Below, one piece after another: positions 25,841 through 33,399 of a stretch of DNA of 64,000 bases (the first letter of the stretch is position 1; every line of letters starts with the position of its first letter). Origin of the DNA: Alishewanella agri BL06 (GTDB lineage Bacteria; Pseudomonadota; Gammaproteobacteria; Enterobacterales; Alteromonadaceae); contig NZ_AKKU01000026.1 in the NCBI RefSeq assembly GCF_000272005.1, positions 310,001-374,000 of the forward strand. The letters are read 5' to 3'. The notes beneath the pieces were generated by a model. It saw only the letters and a program-made list of their open reading frames with translations, was not told the DNA's origin and searched no databases. The position numbers and the translations under genes were made by a program.

Positions 25841-26446
25841 ATGCAAGGACATGACCAGAAAGAACAAGATACCGCCAAACTAAATCGGCGTAAGTTTTTA
25901 ACCCGGGCCGGTGCTGGCTTGGTTATAGCGTCATTACCGGCGAAGTCTGTGTGGGCTGGTTCCAACGGTTTAGCGGGATCAATTATAGCGTCAGGACATG
26001 GCTCTGATTTCGCAGGTGGAAAACCGCTGGTGCTAAAATCATCCGGATTTTTCGGTAATTCGGGTGGTGGTTCTAAAGCCAGTTCTGGTTTTGGTATTAC
26101 GTCAAATTACTTCTGTAATATTTTCCCCGGCAATCCGCTACCTACGATTGCACCAGAAGATCTTCAAAAGGAAGATAAGTCTCTTGAAACGTTGACGATG
26201 AGAGATATTCTGCAGACCAACAACCTGAAGTTCCATGGTGATGGTAAGGTCAATCGCTTTATGGCAGCGACCTATATGAACGCAATTTTTCATGGTCAGT
26301 TTGGTATTTATTTCCCGGTAATTGGAAGTTCTCCAACGTTTCAAACCCCCCAAGATCTTGCAGAATACTTGTATCTTAACGGCCTAAACAATGGAGAGTT
26401 ATTTGGTTTAGAATTACAGGAGCTGTTTGCAGCCTATGCCGTCTAG
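25841..26446 (+). CDS. Tat-signal protein of unknown function; candidate substrate of the HprK-related cassette
   Basis: 201 residues. A twin-arginine signal is clear: NRRKFLT with Arg16-Arg17, a hydrophobic stretch, and a probable cleavage after VWA (Ala39). The segment after it (about 40-85) is rich in Gly and Ser, including KSSGFFGNSGGGSKASSG. The rest (about 85-201) is a soluble domain I do not recognise, with one cysteine (NYFCNIF) and a region MRDILQTNNLKFHGDGKVNRFMAATYMNAIF. It is the first gene of a four-gene group with a PqqD-like protein, a kinase and a nucleotidyltransferase. A role as exported target of those enzymes is inferred from order and the Tat signal. Confidence 0.7.
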   Translation: MQGHDQKEQDTAKLNRRKFLTRAGAGLVIASLPAKSVWAGSNGLAGSIIASGHGSDFAGGKPLVLKSSGFFGNSGGGSKASSGFGITSNYFCNIFPGNPLPTIAPEDLQKEDKSLETLTMRDILQTNNLKFHGDGKVNRFMAATYMNAIFHGQFGIYFPVIGSSPTFQTPQDLAEYLYLNGLNNGELFGLELQELFAAYAV

Positions 26447-26462
26447 ATGGAACCTGGATTAA

Positions 26463-26663
26463 GTGTTATTGAAGCAGGAAGTCCTTGTTAAAAGTTTTAA
26501 GGACGGTTCAGGTATTGTGCTTTTTGACACTAACACCGGTGAAACTATCGGATTTTCGAAGTCTTTTGAAGAGTTGGTCGCTTTGGAGTTAGATCGTCAT
26601 CTTGAAAAAGAGCTGAAACCCTATGAGTACAAGCTATTTAAAAAGATGCTAACTCAGCAATGA
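26463..26663 (+). CDS. PqqD-like small protein of the HPr-rel-A type cassette
   Basis: 66 residues from a GTG start; a TAA codon lies immediately upstream in frame, so the protein cannot begin earlier. The pattern IVLFDTNTGETIGFSKSFEELVALEL resembles the winged-helix PqqD fold (a hydrophobic strand, a turn with NTGE, a strand, then an acidic helix). PqqD-like proteins bind leader peptides for modifying enzymes. It lies 16 bp after the Tat-signal gene and 22 bp before the kinase. The ribosome site is weak, so it may be translated by coupling. It is shorter than typical family members, hence moderate confidence. Confidence 0.6.
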   Translation: MLLKQEVLVKSFKDGSGIVLFDTNTGETIGFSKSFEELVALELDRHLEKELKPYEYKLFKKMLTQQ

Positions 26664-26685
26664 ACGCCACTTTGACTCGAATCTG

Positions 26686-27561
26686 ATGACAGAAAATTTT
26701 CGTCTGCGACTCCCGCCTTTCAACTTTTCTATTCAATCTGATATCGGATTGGTTAGCGAGAATATCCATAAAATTTACGCTCCAGCGCTGGAAATATTTC
26801 GCCCCGTTTATCCTGATTATTGTCTAAGTGTAAAGCAAACTGCCGGGCTACGTAGGTATTGGAAACCTCAAGCCCGATTCCTTGCTGATCAACAGGAGCC
26901 TTTTCAACCTTTAACTTTGCAGCAAGGTTACGCAATGTTGGAGTGGGGCATGAATTGGTGTATCGCCAGTCACGAAATGCAATATGTCATTTTACACTCT
27001 GCTGTTTTAGCGAAAAATGATAAAGCGATAGTCTTTCCAGCACCACCAGGCTCTGGGAAAAGTACCTTAACAGCCTACCTGGCATTCAATGGCTGGCGTT
27101 TGTTATCCGATGAAATGGCGCTGATTTTACCTTACAGTAAGAGGGTTCAACCTTTTGTACGACCAATTTGCCTTAAGAATCAATCCATAAATTTGGCAAA
27201 AAAATGGTTTCCGGACGGTGTTTTCTCAACTATTGCATCGGACACTCATAAAGGCGATGTGATTCACCTTTCTCCGCCACTTAACAGTTGGCTGGGTGCT
27301 GAACAACAGGCTGAAATTGTTGGAATAGTTTTCCCGCAGTACGTCCCACAAGTTGAATTAGATATTTATTCTCTTAATCAAACTCAGGCATTTATGCAAC
27401 TTGCACAAAACGCATTTAACTTCGGCGTTATCGGTCGTGAGGGTTTTGAGACTTTAACAACTATTATTGAGCAAGTGCCGGTTTTCGATATTCAGTATAA
27501 TGATCTGGTTGCGGTAGAGGATTTTTTAACAAACGAGGTGTTGTCTCGTGTCGCTTCGTGA
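26686..27561 (+). CDS. HprK-related kinase A family protein
   Basis: 291 residues. A P-loop at residues 117-127 (FPAPPGSGKSTL, with Gly122, Lys125 and Ser126) is followed by GWRLLSDEMALIL. This is the same pattern as the HPr kinase/phosphorylase fold and the HprK-related kinase A group. The upstream ILHSAVLAKNDKAIV strand is also typical. It lacks the N-terminal domain of true HprK, and no HPr or PTS gene is near, so the target is not HPr by context. In paeninodin-type lasso clusters related kinases phosphorylate a peptide serine; a similar role on the neighbouring Tat-signal protein is an inference. Confidence 0.8.
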   Translation: MTENFRLRLPPFNFSIQSDIGLVSENIHKIYAPALEIFRPVYPDYCLSVKQTAGLRRYWKPQARFLADQQEPFQPLTLQQGYAMLEWGMNWCIASHEMQYVILHSAVLAKNDKAIVFPAPPGSGKSTLTAYLAFNGWRLLSDEMALILPYSKRVQPFVRPICLKNQSINLAKKWFPDGVFSTIASDTHKGDVIHLSPPLNSWLGAEQQAEIVGIVFPQYVPQVELDIYSLNQTQAFMQLAQNAFNFGVIGREGFETLTTIIEQVPVFDIQYNDLVAVEDFLTNEVLSRVAS

Positions 27562-28654
27562 GCTAATAGTGCGAATTTTCGCTCGGCCAGTGCTTGCTTT
27601 ATCGATTAATGAGCCGCAGTGGGTAGAGATAATTCGTATCTTGCGTCAACAGCAACAACTGGCCCGTTATGCTTACCTATTTCGGCAAGCAGATGTTTTT
27701 ATGCAGCTGCCTCAGTACGCTCGCCATCATTTGCGCAACGCTGAAATTATTGCTGATAAACAATTACGTCAAGTTAGTTCTGAAGCTATTGAACTTACGA
27801 AGTTACTGGCGCCATTGAATGTCAGGCCAGTATTTCTCAAAGGCGCTGCCTATGCATTAATGCGGGAACTGCCGGCCGGAATCGGACGTACCTTTAGCGA
27901 CCTGGATATTCTGGTTCCCAAAGAACAAATTACAGCAGTAGAGCAACGGCTGTCGGTATTTGGCTTTTTACCTGAGCCGGTGAGTGCTTATGATCAGCAT
28001 TATTACCGTAAATGGACGCATGAGATCCCACCGTTACGGCATCATAGCCGCGGCACTATTCTGGATATTCATCATAATTTGATCCCCCCCGTTTCGGGCC
28101 GGGCACCGGATATTCGCCGTTTCTGGCAGCATCTTGATCTGACGGACGATGGCTATCAGGTACTGAGCTTACCGGCTATGACCTTACATAGTCTGATCCA
28201 TCTATTTTTTAATGAGGACTTCAAAAAGGGCTTTCGGGATCTGACCGATCTGCATTTGTTATTTGCTGGTTTTAGCGAGCAAGATTGGGAGCAATTGCTG
28301 CAACTGGCCGAGCAGACCGGTTTTATGTTTGAATTGATGCTGGCTTGCCGCTATAGCCATTCACTGCTAACTACACCCATTCCTGCTTGGGTGATGCAAC
28401 AAACTGAGCAGTACCAGCCGTCAAAACTGCGCCTACAGCTACTGGATTTTATCTTCCTGCGATTGTTAAGTCCGCAGCACCCGTTATTAAACACTTATCT
28501 GGATCAGCTGGCTGCATTGTTAGCACTGATCCGTGGTCACTGGCTGAAGATGCCGCCGCAGATCCTGCTTGGGCACCTGAGTGTAAAAGCCTTTTGTGCA
28601 ATCCGAGACGCGTTATTTGGCAAACACCAATTTAGCCCGAAACGACCGGGGTAG
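27548..28654 (+). CDS. Nucleotidyltransferase family protein (NTP_transf_5 type)
   Basis: 368 residues from a GTG start that overlaps the kinase gene by 14 bp, so translation is coupled. The nucleotidyltransferase core is visible as VFLKGAAYALMREL followed by GRTFSDLDILVPK, the metal-binding Asp pair being in DLD; a second acidic strand is ILDIHHNL. Pfam PF14907-like proteins are common in lasso-peptide and HprK-related clusters, where some modify phosphorylated peptides. Here it is the last gene of the cassette. Its 3' end overlaps the convergent antiporter gene by 23 bp. Confidence 0.82.
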   Translation: MSLRELIVRIFARPVLALSINEPQWVEIIRILRQQQQLARYAYLFRQADVFMQLPQYARHHLRNAEIIADKQLRQVSSEAIELTKLLAPLNVRPVFLKGAAYALMRELPAGIGRTFSDLDILVPKEQITAVEQRLSVFGFLPEPVSAYDQHYYRKWTHEIPPLRHHSRGTILDIHHNLIPPVSGRAPDIRRFWQHLDLTDDGYQVLSLPAMTLHSLIHLFFNEDFKKGFRDLTDLHLLFAGFSEQDWEQLLQLAEQTGFMFELMLACRYSHSLLTTPIPAWVMQQTEQYQPSKLRLQLLDFIFLRLLSPQHPLLNTYLDQLAALLALIRGHWLKMPPQILLGHLSVKAFCAIRDALFGKHQFSPKRPG

Positions 28655-29957
28655 TTTGTCGGCGCAGTAAAACCACAGTTAAAGCGATCATCAATAGGAT
28701 CAAACAATAATAGTTGTATGTGATGACCTGCCACGGCGATAAGCCAAAACTTGCCCCGAGCAGTAAGGCCTGAGCACCATAGGGTACTAATCCCTGACTG
28801 ATACAGGCAAAGATATCCAGCAAACTGGCGCTGCGCCGTGGGCTGATTTGATGTTGCTGTGCCAGGTTGCGGCTAACATCTCCGGTTAATACTATAGCCA
28901 CCGTATTATTGGCAATACAGAGGTTGCTGATAAAGGCCAAGGCGGCAATGGCCAGCTGCTGGGCTTTATTGCCGGCAAGTCGCAGCTTAGCGGTAATAGA
29001 TTGGATTTTATTAGAAATCCACTGTAAACCACCTTGTTGTTTAATAAATTCACTGAGGCTACTTACCAGCATCGCCAACAGAAAGATCTCCTGCACATTA
29101 GCAAAACCGGTCGCAATATCCTTACCCAGGTTGCTGATTGCATAATCGGCAAGCAGACTACCCTGCAGCGCAGCCAGGGCGATACCGAGCAGCAATACGA
29201 CAAACACATTGAGACCTAAGACTGCCAGTACCAGAATGGCGGCATAGGGCAAAATACCCGTCCAGTTATAGGCTTCGGTGCTAATTTGCGGGGCATCTGA
29301 AGTCAGTAGGCTATAGGCCAGAATGGTCAGTAAGGCCGCAGGCAACGCAATTTTGATATTTTCTTTAAATTTATCAGCCATATTGGCGCCCTGGGTGCGG
29401 GTAGCAGCAATAGTGGTATCTGAGATAATCGATAAGTTATCTCCGAACATAGCGCCACTAAGCAGTACCCCAGCGACAATCGCAGGGTTCAGTTCCGCCT
29501 GATTGGCGATGCCCACGGCTATCGGCGCCAGGGCGCCGATGGTCCCCATCGAGGTACCCATAGCAGTAGAAACCAGAGCGGCAATAATAAATAAACCCGG
29601 TAAAATAAAAGCAGGTGGAATAATACTTAAACCGGCGTTGACTACGGCATCGACACCACCACTGGCGGTCGCCACGCTGGCGAAGGCGCCGGCTAATAAG
29701 TAAATCAGACACATGGTAATAATATTGCTATTACCGGCGCCTTTAATGATCACGTCGATAGATTGCGTCAGAGGGGCGCGATGCAGCCACACAGCCAGTA
29801 TCAATGCCGGCAGAATGGCGACATGACCAGGCAGTTGGTAGAACGCGTACTCAACATTCTGGCTTTGAAAATACAGGCCACTGCCTAAAAACAGCAGCAC
29901 AAAACACAGTAATGGCAGTAACGAGCGCTTCGCGCCGGATGTAATGATAGTGTCCAC
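28632..29957 (-). CDS. NhaC-family Na+/H+ antiporter
   Basis: 441 residues from a GTG at 29957 with GAGG nine bases upstream; the frame is open to 30014, but the extra residues are charged and not family-like. About ten to twelve membrane segments are seen. The motif VSTAMGTSMGTIGALAPIAVGIA and the GDNLSIISDTTIAATRTQG stretch are characteristic of NhaC/ion-transporter superfamily antiporters. It would export sodium (or exchange an acid anion) in the inner membrane. Substrate is inferred from family only. Confidence 0.85.
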   Translation of the reverse strand: MDTIITSGAKRSLLPLLCFVLLFLGSGLYFQSQNVEYAFYQLPGHVAILPALILAVWLHRAPLTQSIDVIIKGAGNSNIITMCLIYLLAGAFASVATASGGVDAVVNAGLSIIPPAFILPGLFIIAALVSTAMGTSMGTIGALAPIAVGIANQAELNPAIVAGVLLSGAMFGDNLSIISDTTIAATRTQGANMADKFKENIKIALPAALLTILAYSLLTSDAPQISTEAYNWTGILPYAAILVLAVLGLNVFVVLLLGIALAALQGSLLADYAISNLGKDIATGFANVQEIFLLAMLVSSLSEFIKQQGGLQWISNKIQSITAKLRLAGNKAQQLAIAALAFISNLCIANNTVAIVLTGDVSRNLAQQHQISPRRSASLLDIFACISQGLVPYGAQALLLGASFGLSPWQVITYNYYCLILLMIALTVVLLRRQTTPVVSG

Positions 29958-30109
29958 TAGAGCAACCTCAGCAAAATGGCAGCGCAATATATAGATGTCC
30001 AGACGTCTTGTCAATCTGGCGTGAATTCAGGCATGTTTAAGTTAGGATTTAGTTAGCTTGCCCCTGTGTTGTTTAACATAGGGTATTTCGACTAAAAAAC
30101 ATACTGTTA

Positions 30110-30128
30110 GATGATAAGAATCATTATT
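30110..30128. promoter_or_regulatory. Fur-box-like site upstream of the MFS-PlsC gene
   Basis: GATGATAAGAATCATTATT matches the 19-bp Fur consensus GATAATGATAATCATTATC at 15 of 19 positions, counted by hand. It ends 20 bp before the start codon at 30149, where a bound repressor would block transcription or initiation. Confidence 0.5.
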
Positions 30129-30148
30129 GACTTAACGCGGAGGCACGG

Positions 30149-32020
30149 ATGGCAGCAAAGCAGATTATTGGTAGCAAGCGATTTCTGCCATTCTTTTTGA
30201 CCCAGGCGCTGGGCGCCTTTAACGACAATGTCTTTAAAAATGCGCTGATGTTGCTGCTGACCTTTAGCGCGGCCAGTGCTATGCCCTGGAGTGTTGATGT
30301 CAGTATGAATCTGGCCGCCGGGCTCTTTATTCTGCCGTTCTTACTGTTTTCAGCTACCGCCGGCACCCTCGCTGATAGTGTTTGTAAAACCCGGCTGATC
30401 CGCTGGCTTAAATTACTGGAAATCGGTCTGATGCTATTGGCGGCAGCCGCATTCTTCTTTGAACAATATTTGTGGTTGCTCGGACTGTTGTTTTTGATGG
30501 GGAGTCAATCTGCCTTTTTCGGCCCGGTTAAATATGCCATTTTGCCGCAGTTGTTAACTGATCGACAACTATTGGCAGGTAATGCCTGGGTAGAAATGGG
30601 AACCTTTATTGCAATTTTGTTGGGTACCATTGTCGGAGGCTTACTGGTTGGTATAGCCAATGCCATGCTGTGGATCGGCAGTTTAGTGGTGTTGTTTGCC
30701 GTGTTTGGCTATCTGGCCAGTTTACAGATCCCGGAAGTTGGGGTCGTCGCTGCCGGTCCGCGCTTTCAATTTGCGCCCTGGCGGCAAAGCCTGGAAACCG
30801 TCCGCATCAGCTATCAAAACCGTACCCTGTATCTGGCAATTATGGCAATTAGCTGGTTTTGGTTTTTAGGAGCCAGCTATCTGACCCAGTTTCCGAATTT
30901 TACCAAAAGCCATTTAGCCGGTGATAACACTGTAGTAACGGCCTTGCTGGTGGCCTTTTCGGTTGGGGTAGGCATAGGTTCGATGCTTTGTGAGCGTTTA
31001 TCCGGCGAAAAAGTGGAATTGGGGCTGGTGCCCATTGGTTCTATTGGTCTGACGGTATTTGGTATCAGTTTGTATTTTAGTACGCCGGCTGTTATGCCAG
31101 CGGAGTTGTTATCACTAACTCAGTTTTTGGCCACTGCCTTTGGCTGGTGGGTACTTTTTGATTTAACTTTGGTCGGTGTTTTTGGCGGGCTCTTTATTGT
31201 GCCGCTGTATGCAATGTTACAGCAGCGGGCCGAGCCGGCGCAGCGGGCGAGGATGATCGCCGCCAATAATATTTTTAACGCGCTCTTTATGGTGGTTGCG
31301 GCGCTGGCGGGGATGTTATTTCTGGCTGGGTTTGGCTTAAGTATCCCAGAGTATTTTCTGATCCTGGCCATTATGAATGCGGTGGTCGCGCTCTATGTTT
31401 ACAGCACTGTGCCGGAATTTGTGCTGCGGTTTGTGATTTATCTGCTTAGCCATACTATGTACCGGGTGAAAGCACAGGAGCTGGAACATATTCCCGAGGA
31501 GGGGCCGGCGGTACTGGTGGCCAACCATGTTAGCTATGTTGATGCGCTGTTGATTGGCGGTGCAGTACGCCGGCCGGTGCGTTTTGTGATGTATAAAGGG
31601 ATTTACCAGATTCCGGTGGCGAACTGGCTGTTTAAAGCCGCCAAAACCATCCCAATTTGTGGCAAGCAACAGGACGAGAAGATGTATGAGGCGGCCTTTG
31701 CGGCAATTCGACGTGAGCTTTCAGAGGGCAATCTGGTTTGCATTTTCCCGGAAGGACGTTTAACAAAGGATGGTGAGATTGATGCCTTTCGCACCGGCAT
31801 TGAACGGATTATCGCCGAAACCCCGGTGCCGGTGATTCCGATGGCGCTGCAAGGCCTGTGGGGCTCTTTTTTTAGTCATCATGGCGACGGCGCTTTTAAG
31901 TTTAAGGGGCGGTTTTGGTCGAAGATTAAGCTGGTGGTTGGCGAGCCGGTGGCAGCTTCTGCAGTAACCGCAGCGAACCTGGAACAGCAGGTCAGAGCGT
32001 TAAGAGGTGCTGAGCGCTAG
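30149..32020 (+). CDS. MFS transporter fused to a PlsC-type acyltransferase
   Basis: 623 residues with a strong GCGGAGG ribosome site. Residues 1-410 form an MFS transporter of the lysophospholipid transporter (LplT) type, beginning LPFFLTQALGAFNDNVFKNALMLLL. Residues 420-623 form a 1-acylglycerol-3-phosphate acyltransferase domain with HxxxxD (NHVSYVD, His460-Asp465) and FPEGR (Glu535-Arg537). In E. coli LplT flips lysophospholipid inward and Aas re-acylates it. This fusion joins the two steps but lacks the acyl-ACP synthetase domain of Aas. A lysophospholipid recycling role is inferred. Confidence 0.88.
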   Translation: MAAKQIIGSKRFLPFFLTQALGAFNDNVFKNALMLLLTFSAASAMPWSVDVSMNLAAGLFILPFLLFSATAGTLADSVCKTRLIRWLKLLEIGLMLLAAAAFFFEQYLWLLGLLFLMGSQSAFFGPVKYAILPQLLTDRQLLAGNAWVEMGTFIAILLGTIVGGLLVGIANAMLWIGSLVVLFAVFGYLASLQIPEVGVVAAGPRFQFAPWRQSLETVRISYQNRTLYLAIMAISWFWFLGASYLTQFPNFTKSHLAGDNTVVTALLVAFSVGVGIGSMLCERLSGEKVELGLVPIGSIGLTVFGISLYFSTPAVMPAELLSLTQFLATAFGWWVLFDLTLVGVFGGLFIVPLYAMLQQRAEPAQRARMIAANNIFNALFMVVAALAGMLFLAGFGLSIPEYFLILAIMNAVVALYVYSTVPEFVLRFVIYLLSHTMYRVKAQELEHIPEEGPAVLVANHVSYVDALLIGGAVRRPVRFVMYKGIYQIPVANWLFKAAKTIPICGKQQDEKMYEAAFAAIRRELSEGNLVCIFPEGRLTKDGEIDAFRTGIERIIAETPVPVIPMALQGLWGSFFSHHGDGAFKFKGRFWSKIKLVVGEPVAASAVTAANLEQQVRALRGAER

Positions 32021-32042
32021 TCGAAATAAGCAGCAAACAATA

Positions 32043-32060
32043 GTTAAATGGCCATTTAAC
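32043..32060. promoter_or_regulatory. 18-bp perfect palindrome upstream of yqhD
   Basis: GTTAAATGGCCATTTAAC is a perfect inverted repeat 66 bp before the yqhD ATG and 22 bp after the preceding stop. Its shape suggests a dimeric repressor or activator site. The regulator is not identified in the window. Confidence 0.5.
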
Positions 32061-32082
32061 TTGATCCGGGATGCCCGAAACC

Positions 32083-32117
32083 CCATAGCATTGAGACATT
32101 TCGTCTGACAGCTATGG
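32083..32117 (+). other. Stem-loop overlapping the yqhD ribosome binding site
   Basis: CCATAGC (32083-32089) pairs with GCTATGG (32111-32117), and an inner AGAC/GTCT pair supports the fold. The 3' arm overlaps the GGAG ribosome site at 32116-32119, so the stem could partly hide it. Confidence 0.35.
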
Positions 32118-32126
32118 AGCTTGTGC

Positions 32127-33281
32127 ATGTTTAACTTTTCCTATCAAAACGCCACTCGTATTGTGTTTGGTAAAGACCAAATCAGTGAACTAGCGCATCT
32201 GGTACCCAAAGATAAAAAAGTGCTGCTGATCTACGGCGGCGGTTCGATTAAACGTAACGGTGTGTATCAGCAAGTTGTGAATGCGCTGTCAGGGTTGAGT
32301 GTGGTTGAGTTTGCCGGGGTTGAACCCAATCCTGCTTTTGAGACGCTGATGCGGGCGACAACGTTAGTGAAAGAGCAGGGGATTGATTATATTCTGGCAG
32401 TTGGGGGTGGCAGTGTCGTTGATGGTGCCAAATTTGTTGCTGCTGCTGCGGTATTCCAAGGCGATCCTTGGGACATTCTGGCTAAAGGTGCCAAGATAAC
32501 TGCAGCTTTACCGCTTGGCTGCGTTCTTACACTGCCAGCTACCGGCTCTGAGAGCAATGGTAATTCAGTTGTTACCCGCTATGAAACCCAGCAAAAACTG
32601 GCCTTTAGCAGTGAGCTGGTGTTCCCGCAATTTGCTATTTTGGATCCGACTGTCACGTACAGTTTGCCACCGAAGCAGGTTGCCAATGGCGTGGTTGATG
32701 CTTTTGTGCATGTGATGGAGCAGTATCTGACCTATCCGGTCAATGCACCGGTACAGGACCGTTTTGCTGAAGGCTTACTGCAAACCCTGATTGAAGAGGG
32801 CCCGAAAGCGTTGGCGGAACCAGAAAACTATGACGTGCGCGCTAATGTGATGTGGGCCGCGACCATGGCACTGAATGGCCTGATTGGCCAGGGCGTGCCG
32901 CAGGATTGGGCCACTCATATGATTGGCCATGAAATTACTGCGCTCTATGGCTTGGATCATGCACAAACCCTGGCGATAGTGTTACCGGCACTGATGCAGC
33001 AACAACGCGCCACTAAAGGCGCCAAGTTACTGCAATATGGTCAGCGGGTCTGGCAACTACAGCATCAGGACCAAGAGCGGCTGATTGACGAGGCCATCAG
33101 CCACACCCGGCAATTCTTTGAGCGGATGGGCGTACCTACCCGTCTGGCTGACTATGGTATCAAAGCCGATGCCGTCGATAAGCTGGTCGACAAACTGGTG
33201 CAGCATAAGATGATTAAGCTCGGTGAACACCGGGATATCACGCCGGAAGTGAGCCGCAGTATCCTGCAACGGGCGCTGTAA
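32127..33281 (+). CDS. yqhD: Iron-containing alcohol dehydrogenase, YqhD type
   Basis: 384 residues from the ATG at 32127 with GGAG seven bases upstream; a TTG two codons earlier overlaps less well. It is closely similar in pattern to E. coli YqhD: TRIVFGK, IYGGGSIKRNGVYQQV, VEPNPAFETLM, AVGGGSVVDGAKF, CVLTLPATGSESN, NGVVDAFVHVMEQY and the metal-ligand region GVPQDWATHMIGHEITALYGLDHAQTLAIVLPAL. These NADPH enzymes reduce toxic aldehydes such as methylglyoxal and lipid-peroxidation products. It stands alone between two terminators. Confidence 0.92.
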   Translation: MFNFSYQNATRIVFGKDQISELAHLVPKDKKVLLIYGGGSIKRNGVYQQVVNALSGLSVVEFAGVEPNPAFETLMRATTLVKEQGIDYILAVGGGSVVDGAKFVAAAAVFQGDPWDILAKGAKITAALPLGCVLTLPATGSESNGNSVVTRYETQQKLAFSSELVFPQFAILDPTVTYSLPPKQVANGVVDAFVHVMEQYLTYPVNAPVQDRFAEGLLQTLIEEGPKALAEPENYDVRANVMWAATMALNGLIGQGVPQDWATHMIGHEITALYGLDHAQTLAIVLPALMQQQRATKGAKLLQYGQRVWQLQHQDQERLIDEAISHTRQFFERMGVPTRLADYGIKADAVDKLVDKLVQHKMIKLGEHRDITPEVSRSILQRAL

Positions 33282-33290
33282 CTTAGAATA

Positions 33291-33328
33291 AACAGCCGTT
33301 TTTCCTTAAAGACGGCTGTTTTGCTTTT
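33291..33328 (+). terminator. Rho-independent terminator after yqhD
   Basis: AACAGCCGT pairs with ACGGCTGTT, and TTGCTTTT follows. It begins 10 bp after the stop. Confidence 0.85.
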
Positions 33329-33399
33329 GTAATCTGCCGGCTTTTGGTCTAATAGCGGTCATTAAGAACAATGATTGATTGAAGAGTGCAGAGCATAAT

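Noticed and set aside
25841-28654. Lasso peptide biosynthetic cluster
   Set aside because: The kinase and nucleotidyltransferase resemble lasso tailoring enzymes, but no asparagine-synthetase-like cyclase, transglutaminase-like peptidase, ABC exporter or short precursor peptide is present.
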